This document shows, piece after piece, positions 1-8,999 of a stretch of 64,000 bases of DNA (position 1 is its first letter; every line of letters starts with the position of its first letter). The stretch covers positions 1 through 64,000 of the forward strand of contig NZ_JABASX010000014.1 of the NCBI RefSeq assembly GCF_016107655.1, written 5' to 3'. This stretch comes from Brevibacterium antiquum (GTDB taxonomy: Bacteria > Actinomycetota > Actinomycetes > Actinomycetales > Brevibacteriaceae). A program made the position numbers and the translations under genes. A model generated the notes under the pieces. The model worked only from the letters and a program-made list of their open reading frames with translations. It was not told the origin of the DNA and did no database searches.

Positions 1-1
1 T

Positions 2-148
2 CCCGTCGTCTCGGAGCAGCAGCACGAAAAGGTCGTCGAAGCGATCAAGAAGGGCGAGGCACAGACTCAAGACGATATACGTCGAGTGATCAAAGAGACC
101 GAAGCCGGAGTTGGCTCCGGATCGCCAGCCCAGAGATCGGCTGAATGA
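2..148 (+). CDS. C-terminal end of an unidentified protein (partial)
   Basis: An open frame enters from the left edge and stops with TGA at 146-148, giving the last 48 residues of a protein. The segment is highly charged and probably helical (many Glu, Lys, Gln and Arg) and ends with a Ser/Gly/Ala-rich tail, SGSPAQRSAE. I do not recognise the family. The coding call rests on continuous frame and actinobacterial-type codon use. Confidence 0.5.
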   Translation, partial: PVVSEQQHEKVVEAIKKGEAQTQDDIRRVIKETEAGVGSGSPAQRSAE

Positions 149-642
149 GCCGCTGCCTGACAACTACTCCACCGGGAGCTCTTGCTTTGTCAGCTGCCCG
201 ATAGTGATTCGTGCTTCCCTGCCCTGCAGTTCAAATGCATGGAGCCCATGGATTCTTCCAGTTCCAACTTAGTCATCGTCGTCGGTGACGGCTCTAACAC
301 CTCAATTGCTGCTCTACGCGAAGTTGTATCGCTGGCGGATTCGACGGACCGATGGTGTGGTCGGTCACTGCGTGGTCGGCCTCCGCCCCGACCACGCACG
401 CTTCGAAAGCGCAGCTGGTCGGTGCGTAGACGGAACAATCACGGCGACTTTCAGCTCCTCGGTGTCCCTGTCTTCTGGCCGACGCGCCTCGGCTGCCCCA
501 TGCATGCCGGAGGACCAGCGATTTGAGTGTGCGCGGAACACCACCGTGAACCAAAGCTGCGGTGCGGACTGGCCCTCGATCATGGTGAGATGAATTCCAC
601 GTCATCTGCGACGGGGAGCCGCTCGTTTCATCAGCGTCGCTC
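149..642. other. Intergenic stretch without a convincing gene
   Basis: About 490 bp. Several short overlapping open frames exist on both strands, but none has a ribosome-binding site, a recognisable product or consistent codon use. No clear terminator or RNA gene was seen. It may be decayed coding DNA. Confidence 0.4.
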
Positions 643-1179
643 TCAGTCTTGCCACTTTGTGCAAGTCATCGAGCCAGACAACACGGCGGACCCCACCTCG
701 GTCCCATCGAATGACACGCTGTTCTCTCCATAGTGGATGCCGTTCGGTCCTTTCGACTTGTAGGGGCGGCCGTGGCCGGTCTTAACCATCACAAACTCCG
801 TCTTTTCAACTTTGATCAGAGGGACCTCATTGTTTGTCTTGCCGATGATATGGCGAATGCTACCGGGTTCCCCGGAACAGTACACATCTGTGGGTTCGAT
901 GGCCACTTTTTCCGAATCAGTGCTGAGCGTTACCTTTGACCCCTTAGCTGCATCCGAGGGCTTGGAATCCGACGCCGATTCGGTCGGAACTTCTGTCCGC
1001 TCCGCCTCGGAGGAGTCGGAGTTCCCGCCAGCCTCCCCAGTCGGGGCCGGACTCTGAGCCTGTGTGCTCTCGGCTTCGGAGGTGGCCTTCTCGGCGGCCC
1101 GGTTGTTAGCGGAATCAGCGCATCCACTCATAGACAGAAGGCCAATGACTGCAAGTGTTGAGATCGATTTGAAATGCAT
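643..1179 (-). CDS. Secreted lipoprotein, possibly LpqH-like
   Basis: This 178-residue protein begins with a lipoprotein signal peptide: basic start MHFK, a hydrophobic stretch, then the lipobox LSMSGC with the lipidated Cys about 20 residues in. A linker rich in Ser, Glu, Ala, Thr and Pro (about residues 22-80) leads to a globular C-terminal domain of about 95 residues with two Cys (DVYCSG and SMTCTK) that may form a disulfide. The layout resembles the mycobacterial 19-kDa LpqH antigen family, but the similarity is in architecture and I could not align it. I chose the ATG at 1179 over an upstream in-frame ATG at 1251 because only this start places the signal peptide at the N-terminus. It is expected on the outer face of the membrane. 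It stands alone with no operon partner. Confidence 0.7.
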   Translation of the reverse strand: MHFKSISTLAVIGLLSMSGCADSANNRAAEKATSEAESTQAQSPAPTGEAGGNSDSSEAERTEVPTESASDSKPSDAAKGSKVTLSTDSEKVAIEPTDVYCSGEPGSIRHIIGKTNNEVPLIKVEKTEFVMVKTGHGRPYKSKGPNGIHYGENSVSFDGTEVGSAVLSGSMTCTKWQD

Positions 1180-1618
1180 ACTGCAATTATCGTGCTGCCG
1201 CTCCTGGGCGAAGACCAAAAGGGGCCTCAACGGACGTGGCGTTGCGCACACGCCATGGGCTGCCGTCGCTGAGCCAGTGTGATGTCGTCGGCACCATCTA
1301 ATCCGGATGCTCCGCCCTCAGAAGCTTGCCTCATTCAAATCTCTGTCAACAGTCTTGATCGAGTCGCAGAAGGGCTGAGCGCCGCGCCGACAATGTAAGA
1401 CTGGCGGCAAACCGCACAATGTCAGCAGTTGCTGCGGAGGCCAAACGTCGAGCAAAGTGCCAAGACTGAGAGCTGCCTGATTCTGGCCGCCAACATTGCA
1501 ATGCGCCCACAGGCCCAAATTCAACGTTATCTTGACTGCTCGTATGGCCGACTCGGTCACCTATCCCTGTCATGGCACAACGGCCAAGGCCTCACGCAAC
1601 TGCGGGGAAGACTGTGAC
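1180..1618. other. Intergenic stretch, nothing recognised
   Basis: About 440 bp between the lipoprotein start and the end of the kinase remnant. It should contain the promoter of the lipoprotein gene on the minus strand. The short open frames overlap each other and look like noise. Confidence 0.4.
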
Positions 1619-2257
1619 TTAGTGGCCTAGAATTCGCCTCAGTTCTCGGCGCAGCGCATCGGCGTCTACACAAAGAAATTCACGCAGGACCCGTTCCGTC
1701 CCTTTGGACCGCGACAGCGCATAGCCGCCGCGTTCACTCTGCCCACGCGCAGTCCATACGGCAAGGTTGACAGCCAGCCGACCGATTGCGGCTTCGAGCA
1801 GCAGGTCGATCTCCTCGGCCTGCAAGTCAATTGAGCTGCCCCAGCCTTCAGCAACCTGAATAAACGCCTCGACTGGTTGAGCTGCCCCCCTGCTTGCGTA
1901 GGCTGCCGGCACCGCCAGCTCGGCGATTCGTGGGCCCCAGACCATGTCTCCGAAGTCGAGGACTCCGGTCACTGCTTCTTCGCTAGCATCGACGAGGAGA
2001 TTCGCGTCATGCAGATCGTGGTGGACGACACCATGAGGAAGTTCATCCATTCGACCGTCACAGGCGCAGAGAAAACGCGTCCTCGACTCGTCAAGTATTG
2101 ACCACAACTGTGGGTCTTCAACGCGGCTCATTGCATTGCTGAGAGTATCGACGGTGCGCCTGAGTTCCCAGACATGAGACACAGCAATGGGCGGTTGCGG
2201 CCATACGAGTAAGGAGAAATGAGAATGAGCGATACACAACGCCCCGCTTCGGTTCAT
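1619..2257 (-). pseudogene. Truncated aminoglycoside-phosphotransferase/hydroxylysine-kinase-like protein
   Basis: The frame encodes the C-terminal lobe of an APH/ChoK-fold small-molecule kinase. The catalytic loop is HHDLHDANLLV, followed by the metal-binding GVLDFGDMVWGP segment. Both lie about 80-105 residues in, whereas full-length relatives (about 330-360 residues) place them near residue 200. The ATP-binding N-lobe is therefore missing. The first in-frame ATG lies inside the neighbouring divergent aminotransferase gene, so the N-terminal part was probably removed when this junction formed. Hydroxylysine-kinase-like kinases are known to occur next to, or fused with, class III aminotransferase-fold phospho-lyases, which fits this neighbour. 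Without the N-lobe it should be catalytically dead. Confidence 0.65.
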
Positions 2258-3577
2258 ATGGCGAATGGCTTCGACCCAGCGAGTTCTGTCGATTTGGATC
2301 CTGATACTGCCTCATTGCTGCACCGTCGAGATCGCGTCCTCGGACCCTCTTACCGTCTCTTCTATCGCGAACCGGTCGCAATTGAGAGCGCAGAGGGTGT
2401 CTGGCTTCGTGGAATCGATGGACGCGAGTATCTCGACGCGTACAATAATGTTCCCGTTATCGGACACAGTCATCCTGCGGTGACCGCTGCCGTGTCTAAA
2501 CAGCTAGCGACGCTCAACACCCATACCCGCTATCTCACCGAGCCGATCATCGACTATTCCGAGAGATTGTTGGCGAAATTCCCCGAGGAACTCGACCGTG
2601 TGACCTATGCCTGCACCGGTAGCGAAGCAATTGATTTGGCGATTCGTACCGCTCGTTATCAGACCGGCAATCAGGGACTGATCATTTCGGAACATGCTTA
2701 TCACGGGACTACCGTCGCGGCAGCTGGGATCTCACCGTCGTTGGGCCCCAACAACCCTCTCGGAGAGCACGTCGTCACAATTCCATCAATCGATGCCGCT
2801 CGTACTCCGGAAGCCGAGATAGCCACCAAGTTTGCCGCTTCGGTTGAGTCAGCGATCGCCGAGCTCAATGGGCGCGGCGTGGGTGTTGCAGCAATCATCA
2901 TGGACTCCATTTTATCGAGTGATGGAGTACAGCCTGACCCGCAAGGATTCCTGTCACCTGTCCTCGATATCGTCCACACAGCCGGAGGGATGTATATTGC
3001 GGATGAGGTGCAACCGAGCTTCGGCCGAACTGGTACCTGGTGGGGCTTTGAGAGGCACACCATCGTGCCGGATCTGGTCGTGCTTGGTAAACCAATGGGC
3101 AACGGCGTTCCGATTTCTGCACTCGTCGGCAACTCCACGACGCAGGAAAAATTCGGATCATCGGTCCGCTATTTCAACACGTTTGGAGGCAATCCCGTGA
3201 GCATCTCGGCAGCAGCCGCGGTCCTTGAGGTGATCGAACAGCAACAGCTCGTCTCTCACGCCGCACATATGGGAGAGGTCATGCTGTCAGGATTAGCTGA
3301 GATTGCTAAGCAGCATGATCGAGTGATCAGCGCCCGTGGCGCTGGGCTCTTCCTCGCGCTGGAGTTCGGTGCCGATGGCAGCGAGCGCACACCCGATGCC
3401 GATCTCGCGTCACGGGTTGTCAACAGTATGCGCGACAGAGGAATACTGATCAGTGCTTCCGGTCCGAGCGCGTCCGCACTCAAAATCCGGCCACCTCTGC
3501 CGTTCGACGCGAAAAACGCGGAATATCTCCTCGAAAATCTCGAAGGCGTACTCGCGTACGAGGTGAAGCAGTATTGA
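2225..3577 (+). CDS. Class III PLP-dependent aminotransferase or phospho-lyase
   Basis: The product has 450 residues and spans the whole aminotransferase class III fold. Visible marks are the PLP-phosphate segment ACTGSEAIDLAIR, the Asp-containing strand IADEVQPSFGRTG, and the Schiff-base lysine in LVVLGKPMGNG. Start choice: AAGGAG at 2211-2216 lies 8 nt before ATG 2225 but only 2 nt before ATG 2219, so 2225 is preferred. The family includes omega-aminotransferases and phospho-lyases acting on phosphoethanolamine or phosphohydroxylysine. The adjacent kinase remnant favours the lyase branch or an amino-alcohol substrate, but that is inference. The substrate cannot be read from the sequence. 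It is a cytoplasmic enzyme, probably monocistronic. Confidence 0.85.
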   Translation: MSDTQRPASVHMANGFDPASSVDLDPDTASLLHRRDRVLGPSYRLFYREPVAIESAEGVWLRGIDGREYLDAYNNVPVIGHSHPAVTAAVSKQLATLNTHTRYLTEPIIDYSERLLAKFPEELDRVTYACTGSEAIDLAIRTARYQTGNQGLIISEHAYHGTTVAAAGISPSLGPNNPLGEHVVTIPSIDAARTPEAEIATKFAASVESAIAELNGRGVGVAAIIMDSILSSDGVQPDPQGFLSPVLDIVHTAGGMYIADEVQPSFGRTGTWWGFERHTIVPDLVVLGKPMGNGVPISALVGNSTTQEKFGSSVRYFNTFGGNPVSISAAAAVLEVIEQQQLVSHAAHMGEVMLSGLAEIAKQHDRVISARGAGLFLALEFGADGSERTPDADLASRVVNSMRDRGILISASGPSASALKIRPPLPFDAKNAEYLLENLEGVLAYEVKQY

Positions 3578-3767
3578 ATCCACTGGGATGGGCAGCGAGT
3601 GCACTCGTGACTGGCTTGTATTGACTCGTGTGGTCAGTGACGTGGTTGGCCGGCTGGCGAATGCCCCTTGAGCGAATAGCCCACGAGGATTGCCTCACCC
3701 GTGGGGCGACGGGCCCTCATGCCAAGCTGCACATAGCCTCCTCAGGTATGCGTCCTGTGTCTGTGTC

Positions 3768-4280
3768 TCAGACGTCTGCGTTCACTTCGGGGTGGTGGCG
3801 CAACGGGGCAACCCAAGGTTCGCCGAAAATCAGCTGGGTACGGCAATGGGCGACCTGGGGCAGTGCGAGGAGCTTGTCGATGACGAGGGTCTGCAATTCG
3901 GAGCTGTTTGCCACGGCGACGTGAACGAGATAGTCCTCGCTGCCGCTGACGTTGTACAACGCGAGCGTTTCGGGCAGCGCGAGAGACTTCTGCACGAAGT
4001 CATTCGCGGTGTCGCGGGAATGCGGCCGAATCTGGATGCCGAGGAATGCCTGCTCTCCCTTGCCAAGCAGGCTGGGAAGGACGTGGGCCCGGGTTCCGAC
4101 GATGGTGCCGTTGCGGCGCATCCGCCTGATTCTCTCCAGACATGTGCTCGCGGCTACGCCGACCTGAGCAGCTATGTTCTTGTTCGGCATAGTGGCATCG
4201 ACCTGCAGTAATTCAAGAATAGCCCAGTCTACCGAATCCAGTTCGGGCAAATTGGAAGATTTTGTCAATGATGTGCTCAT
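3768..4280 (-). CDS. Lrp/AsnC family transcriptional regulator
   Basis: The protein has about 170 residues. An N-terminal winged-helix domain (LDSVDWAILELLQVDATMPNKN, with recognition helix VAASTCLERIRRM) is followed by an alpha-beta effector/oligomerisation (RAM) domain ending near the C-terminus. Starts are possible at GTG 4286 or ATG 4280, and neither has a strong ribosome-binding site. It is divergent from the LysE-type exporter at 4347, with only about 66 bp between them. This is the standard layout for an Lrp-type activator controlling an amino-acid exporter. The expected ligand is the exported amino acid. Confidence 0.85.
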   Translation of the reverse strand: MSTSLTKSSNLPELDSVDWAILELLQVDATMPNKNIAAQVGVAASTCLERIRRMRRNGTIVGTRAHVLPSLLGKGEQAFLGIQIRPHSRDTANDFVQKSLALPETLALYNVSGSEDYLVHVAVANSSELQTLVIDKLLALPQVAHCRTQLIFGEPWVAPLRHHPEVNADV

Positions 4281-4346
4281 GACCACATTCTAACGAATCC
4301 AGAACATACTCTGGATCTAAAGCACAGTAGCGGATCGGAGGCACGA

Positions 4347-4985
4347 GTGGGAGCTGAGTCATGGGCGATGTTCGTCCTCGCGTTGTTGGTGGCGCTGGCG
4401 GTACCTGGCCCAGACCTGGTCCTGGTGGTGCACTCAGCCACCCGCGGCGTGCGGGAAGGCACCACGACGGCGGCAGGCATTGTGAGCGGGCTGCTGCTGC
4501 ACGCGCTGCTCGCCGTAGCGGGAGCCACTGCACTGCTGGTCTCCGCTCCGGGCGCGCTCGTCGTGGTCCAGGTGATCGGAGCCTGCATCCTCCTGTGGTT
4601 GGGCGCGAACATGCTGTGGTCCGCCCGCAGCACCGATACTGACGCCACGCAGAGCACTGGCCATCGAACTCGGAGCGGATACATGCGCGGGTTCGTCACG
4701 AACGCGACCAATCCGAAGGCTCTGCTGTTCTTTGCCGCGATCCTGCCGCAGTTCATCGGACACGGCGACGACGCCAAGGCGTGGACGCTGATACTGTGCG
4801 CGACCGTCGTCGTCGGTGCCGGGGTGTGGTGGGCCGCTGCGATCGCCATAGTCAGGCTGTTCGGCTTCCACCGCTCTCAGACCGCAGACCGGATCATCAC
4901 CCTCCTCGGTGGTACCGCGTTGATGCTCATCGGTGCTGGACTCTTGGTCGCCACCGTGTATGTGCGCACTGTTCCTGGTGCATGA
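4347..4985 (+). CDS. LysE/RhtB family amino-acid exporter
   Basis: A 212-residue integral membrane protein with about six hydrophobic helices. The family signature appears near the N-terminus (VPGPDLVLVVHSATRG), and the second conserved segment NATNPKALLFFAAILPQF lies in the middle. It starts at GTG 4347. Members export amino acids such as lysine, arginine, homoserine or leucine across the plasma membrane. The divergent Lrp-type gene suggests induction when the amino acid accumulates. The specific substrate cannot be determined. Confidence 0.85.
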   Translation: MGAESWAMFVLALLVALAVPGPDLVLVVHSATRGVREGTTTAAGIVSGLLLHALLAVAGATALLVSAPGALVVVQVIGACILLWLGANMLWSARSTDTDATQSTGHRTRSGYMRGFVTNATNPKALLFFAAILPQFIGHGDDAKAWTLILCATVVVGAGVWWAAAIAIVRLFGFHRSQTADRIITLLGGTALMLIGAGLLVATVYVRTVPGA

Positions 4986-5011
4986 CCTAACTGTTTCCCC
5001 GCTTGTCAACG

Positions 5012-5030
5012 AGGCACCGGTACGGTGCCT
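5012..5030 (+). terminator. Stem-loop between the exporter and the broken reductase gene
   Basis: A perfect 8-bp inverted repeat (AGGCACCG / CGGTGCCT) with a 3-nt loop lies 27 bp after the exporter stop and just before the AAAGGAAG ribosome-binding site of the next gene. No T-tract follows, so it may be a weak terminator, an attenuator or an mRNA-stabilising hairpin. Confidence 0.5.
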
Positions 5031-5048
5031 ACGAAAGGAAGAAAATAG

Positions 5049-6028
5049 ATGACGAGTATCCTCATCGTCGGAGCCGGAGCAACTGGCGGAGCCCTCGGGG
5101 CACGGCTGACAGCCACGGGGCAGGAAGTGACATTCCTCGTCCGCGAGCGTCGTGCCGCTCAGCTCACCTCAGAGGGCCTTCGATTCCGAGCCCCCGACGC
5201 CGAAGCTGTGCACACGGTACGAGTAGTGACAAGCCTGGAGGGGACAGACCCGTTCGACCTCGTGGTCATCACCGTCAAGGCACCAGCCCTGGCAGCCATC
5301 ATCCCACCGTCAAGGCACCAGCCCTGGCAGCCATCATCCCGACGCTCACGCCTGCGATCGGGCCGGCTACGCGTCTCCTACCGCTGCTCAACGGCATGGC
5401 CCACATCGACGCGCTGGAACAAGCGTTCCCCAGGCAGGTGCTCGGCGGGATCGTGAAGATCGTCGCGACTCTCGACGACGATGCGACCGTGGTGCAGATG
5501 ACGCCGTTGTGCAGCCTCACCGTCGGAGGGATGCACAGCGGCGCGGTGCCTGAAGAGATCGCCCGGGCTCTCGATGTAGACGGCATTGCACTAGAGGTCA
5601 CCGATAGCATCCCCTCACGCCTATGGGAGAAGTGGGCGTTCATCGCCGCTGCCGGTGTCATCACCTGCCTGTTTCGCGGCACCATCGGTGACATTCTCGC
5701 CGCCGGAGGTGAGGCGACGATCGTTGAGGCTATCGACGAATGTGAACGCATCGCGGCCGCCGCGGGCCACACGGTCACCGAGGCCGGGCACGCTCAGTCG
5801 CTGGCGCTACTGACCGAGGCAGGCTCGGCCTTCACCTCATCGCTCTACCGCGACCTCCACCACGGTGATCCTGTGGAGGCAGAACACATCATCGGCGACC
5901 TCGCCGCCAGAGCGGCAGACCTCCAGGTACCTACACCGCTGCTGGATGCTGCTCTGCTTCAGCTGCGCACTCACCACCAGGCGCGGCTCCGAACCCAGGA
6001 AGCATCCGAAGGAAAGGCCACCGCATGA
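5049..6028 (+). pseudogene. Ketopantoate reductase (PanE/ApbA)-like gene, frameshifted by a tandem duplication
   Basis: The N-terminal frame has the NADP-binding Rossmann motif ILIVGAGATGGALGARL and runs to about residue 85 (LVVITVKAPALAAIIP). There the frame shifts because a 35-bp segment at 5271-5305 is repeated exactly at 5306-5340. The second frame resumes with the same residues (VKAPALAAIIP) and runs through the C-terminal helical domain with LLNGMAHID and SRLWEKWAFIAAAG to the TGA at 6028. Removing one copy leaves 945 nt, a 314-residue protein of normal length for the family. As written, translation would give a truncated product and then an out-of-frame tail. ApbA-family enzymes reduce 2-dehydropantoate or other 2-oxoacids. 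The stop overlaps the start of the next gene (ATGA), so the pair was an operon. Confidence 0.85.
5271..5340 (+). repeat. Exact 35-bp tandem duplication inside the reductase gene
   Basis: Copy 1 is 5271-5305 and copy 2 is 5306-5340; the two are identical base for base. Because 35 is not a multiple of 3, the duplication breaks the reading frame. Replication slippage could both create and remove it. Confidence 0.95.
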
Positions 6029-6984
6029 GCGAGGGAATCCTCGACTCATCGCTGTCGACCATCGGCGACACACCTCTCCTGCGGCTGCGGCACGCAGTGC
6101 CGGAAGGGTCGGCGCAGGTGCTCGTGAAAATGGAGGCAGGCAATCCCACCGGCAGTTATAAGGACCGGATGGCATTGGCCATCATCGAAGAGGCCGAGCG
6201 CAGCGGAGCTCTCCGCCCAGGCCAACGCGTCGTGGAGTACTCCGGGGGAAGCACGGGCTCGTTTCTGGCCTATGTGTGCGCGGTCAAGGGATATCCGTGC
6301 ACCATCGTCAGCTCGGACACCTTCTCCGAGGAGAAACTGGCGACTATGCGGGCATTCGGTGCTGAGGTTGTCATCGTACCGAGTGAAAATGGGCTGATCA
6401 CGCCGGGCCTGTTTGACGAGATGCGCAAGGCGCTGCACAGAATCATGAGCGACCATGACGCTTACTGGACCGATCAGTTCCACAATGCTGATGCACTCAT
6501 CGGATACGACGTCCTCGGCCGGGAGCTGCTTCGCCAAACTCAGCACGACAACGTCGAGATCGATGCCTTCTGCGCCGCCGTCGGAACCGCCGGCATGCTC
6601 GCAGGAGTGTCCCGAACCCTGAAAGAGCACCTCCCCGGCATCGATGTCACGGCCTTGGAACCGACGACGTCACCCATGCTCAGCACCGGCCGTGCCGGCC
6701 CGCACCACGTCGAGGGAATCGCCACGGGAATCGTCCCACCGCTGCTGCTTGCGGATCTGTACGACCGGGCGTTGACCGTCGATGAAGTCATCGCCAGAGA
6801 ACTGGCCATCACCTTGGCCCGCACGGAGGGGATCTTCGCGGGGACGTCCAGCGCCGTCAACATCACGGGCGCGCTCGACCTGGCGAAGGAGCTCGGACCA
6901 GGTCATACAGTGGCAACCGTTGTTTGCGACACTGGATTGAAATATCTGACAGGTGACTTGTACGGGTTCGGTTCCGATCATTAG
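6025..6984 (+). CDS. Cysteine-synthase-like PLP enzyme (fold type II)
   Basis: A 319-residue protein of the cysteine synthase/cystathionine beta-synthase family. The PLP lysine sits in NPTGSYKDRMA (about residue 47). The phosphate-binding loop is GTAGMLAGVS near residue 190, where GTGTGG is usual, and the substrate loop is EYSGGSTGSFLA, where family members usually have TSGNTG. The change in the asparagine loop suggests a substrate other than O-acetylserine. It overlaps the reductase stop by 4 bp and is followed by a GNAT gene 66 bp on. Relatives include synthases of non-protein amino acids. In this context (exporter, 2-oxoacid reductase, acetyltransferase) a small non-protein amino acid is plausible but unproved. 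Confidence 0.75.
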   Translation: MSEGILDSSLSTIGDTPLLRLRHAVPEGSAQVLVKMEAGNPTGSYKDRMALAIIEEAERSGALRPGQRVVEYSGGSTGSFLAYVCAVKGYPCTIVSSDTFSEEKLATMRAFGAEVVIVPSENGLITPGLFDEMRKALHRIMSDHDAYWTDQFHNADALIGYDVLGRELLRQTQHDNVEIDAFCAAVGTAGMLAGVSRTLKEHLPGIDVTALEPTTSPMLSTGRAGPHHVEGIATGIVPPLLLADLYDRALTVDEVIARELAITLARTEGIFAGTSSAVNITGALDLAKELGPGHTVATVVCDTGLKYLTGDLYGFGSDH

Positions 6985-7050
6985 TCAAAGTGCACCGACC
7001 CGGGCACGCACTCCTCAACATTCCGACTGACCAACAGAAGGATATCCAGC

Positions 7051-7581
7051 ATGGGCATGAGCTTCCGACGAGCCGAGCCACGCGACACTGCAGCGGCGCA
7101 GGCGGCCTACCGGAGAATCGTCGACCATCTCGCCGAGACCGTGGATTTTCCCCACTGGCATACCGAGGGCCATCCCACGCCGGCGGAAGTCACCGGGTGG
7201 GTTGAGGCTGGTGACCTGTACCTGGCGGTTGATCCCGACGGGACTATCGCCGGGGTCGTTGTGCTCAATCATGACGTTGTGGACGCGTATCAAGAGGCGG
7301 GCTGGGCGATCGTGGCGGAGCCGAATGAGGTGCTCGTCGTCCACGCGCTCGGTGTCACACCTGGTTATCTCGGGCGGGGCGTAGCCCGGTTCCTCGTCGA
7401 CGCGTCAATTCAGGTAGCACGAGAACAGAACTGCCGTGCCGTGCGTCTGGACACCTACGTTGAGAACGTCCCCGCCCGAAAGCTCTACGAGCGCTGCGGA
7501 TTTACCGATCTAGGCTGCCACGCGGTTTGCTACGAGGGCACCGACCTGAACGAGTTCCACCTGTTCGAGTACGTTCTTTAG
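7051..7581 (+). CDS. GNAT family N-acetyltransferase
   Basis: A 176-residue protein with the GNAT fold. The acetyl-CoA-binding motif A appears as VHALGVTPGYLGRGVARFLVD (the Q/RxxGxG/A equivalent is YLGRGVA), followed by the C-terminal segment NVPARKLYERCGFTDLG. AAGGA lies 8 nt before ATG 7051; a second ATG at 7057 is possible. It closes the exporter-reductase-synthase cluster and may acetylate the small product made or exported there. The substrate is unknown. Confidence 0.8.
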   Translation: MGMSFRRAEPRDTAAAQAAYRRIVDHLAETVDFPHWHTEGHPTPAEVTGWVEAGDLYLAVDPDGTIAGVVVLNHDVVDAYQEAGWAIVAEPNEVLVVHALGVTPGYLGRGVARFLVDASIQVAREQNCRAVRLDTYVENVPARKLYERCGFTDLGCHAVCYEGTDLNEFHLFEYVL

Positions 7582-7876
7582 GGCCCGTCTCCTTTGTTGA
7601 CGATTCGATCCCAGACAGGCTGAATCGGTGACTACAGACGAAAGACTCGTTCTCACCGATGCTCGGTGGTCTCGTATCGTACCGCTGCTGCCGCGTCCGA
7701 CTCGGTGTTGGTGGGTACACTGAGGTTTTTGTCGACCACGGCACGGGCCGGATTTGCCAGCACCACGTGTTCCTTGGCCTGGACGGACTTCCTGCGGTCG
7801 AAAGTTGCGTTTTTCCCTTTTCACAGAGGCATCGTATCGGTGGATTGATGCCACAAGAGGCACAGGGCAATTCAAG

Positions 7877-8782
7877 TCAGATCAGTCGTGAAAAGTCTTC
7901 CTTGACGGTATCGAGGTGGATCCAAGAATCGACCTGGCGGACATCGGACCGGGCACGCAGTTCTTCGACCAGGTCAAGCAGCCGACTTGGAGAATCGGCG
8001 ACCAAAGTCGCGATGATGTCGAAACGACCGATGGTCTCGACTGCGAAGTCGACGTTCGGGCTTGATGCAAATAATGACATGACGGAGTCCGCCGAGGAAC
8101 TCATCCGCAGTCCGACCCCCATAGCGAGTTGTCTTTCTGACGATCCACGGCTCTCGACCGTACCGAATCGAATGATGTTGGCGTCTGTGAGACGCCGAAC
8201 CCGCGCCCGGACAGCTGACGGCGACAACAGCACCTCCTCGGCAATGGCTTGAAAAGGCAATCTGCCATCGTCGATCAGGAGCCGAATGATCTCCCGGTCG
8301 AGGTCGTCGATGGGTTTTGCGCCGGCAGCGCCGAGTGGGCCCCACGCGTGGTGCAGATAGATCGCAGAGTCGATTGAGAGGACATCGGGTCGTGCGCGCA
8401 GTTCGACGAGGCGAGATTGCAGGGCTCTGGTGCTCGATTCGCGGAGTTCTGCGACGAGATCGTATTCTCCGGCGACCAGTGAGGCAAAGACGACGTCAGG
8501 TAGCTGGCACAGCCATCTCGCTGTCCGCCTCGCGGGACCGCTGACTCGCAGCGAGACATTGCCAATGATCTCGTGACCCAGCAGGGACGGGTTCATCGCG
8601 GTGCTGACTCGCACGGATCGAGAATCCAACAGCTCGTGCAGCCGGTGCGACACCATTGACCTCGGCGTGTCAATCTCTTCAGCGATCGCCGAGATGCTGG
8701 CGCGGGGCCGACTCTTCAGAATCGAGATGATCATTCTGCCCAGATCAGGTGAGGATGACGAGAGAAAAACAGAATTCGGCAT
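7877..8782 (-). CDS. Tandem Lrp/AsnC-type transcriptional regulator
   Basis: At 301 residues this is about twice the usual Lrp length and contains two Lrp-like units in series. Unit 1 has a winged helix (residues about 14-55, SISAIAEEIDTPRSMVSHRL) and a RAM-like domain to about residue 145. Unit 2 repeats this (IDDLDREIIRLLIDDGRLPFQA, then SPSAVRARVRRL, then a second RAM-like domain). It is divergent from the MHS transporter at 9000, with about 217 bp between, so it probably controls the transporter, decarboxylase and ureohydrolase operon. A basic amino acid or guanidino compound would be the natural effector, given the neighbouring enzymes. Confidence 0.8.
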   Translation of the reverse strand: MPNSVFLSSSSPDLGRMIISILKSRPRASISAIAEEIDTPRSMVSHRLHELLDSRSVRVSTAMNPSLLGHEIIGNVSLRVSGPARRTARWLCQLPDVVFASLVAGEYDLVAELRESSTRALQSRLVELRARPDVLSIDSAIYLHHAWGPLGAAGAKPIDDLDREIIRLLIDDGRLPFQAIAEEVLLSPSAVRARVRRLTDANIIRFGTVESRGSSERQLAMGVGLRMSSSADSVMSLFASSPNVDFAVETIGRFDIIATLVADSPSRLLDLVEELRARSDVRQVDSWIHLDTVKEDFSRLI

Positions 8783-8999
8783 TCGACCCTTCCGATGAAC
8801 AATTTCGCACCGATATTGATGCTACGGGAGTAGGAATCTACTGATTTGATCCAAACTGATCCCAGATAGTTCGGATTGAGCCACTATATCCTACGGAACT
8901 GTATTGCCCAGCTGTTGCGATCGCCCTAGCCTGAAATCACTCGGCAGAGTCGCCGAGGTCCGGCCGACGGCGGTCGTTTCTGCCAAGGAGAGGTCAGTC
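8783..8999. promoter_or_regulatory. Divergent promoter region of the regulator and the MHS transporter operon
   Basis: This 217-bp gap lies between two divergent starts and must hold both promoters and the regulator site. The related segments TTTGATCC and ACTGATCC near 8845-8865 could be half-sites. I see no perfect palindrome. Confidence 0.4.
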
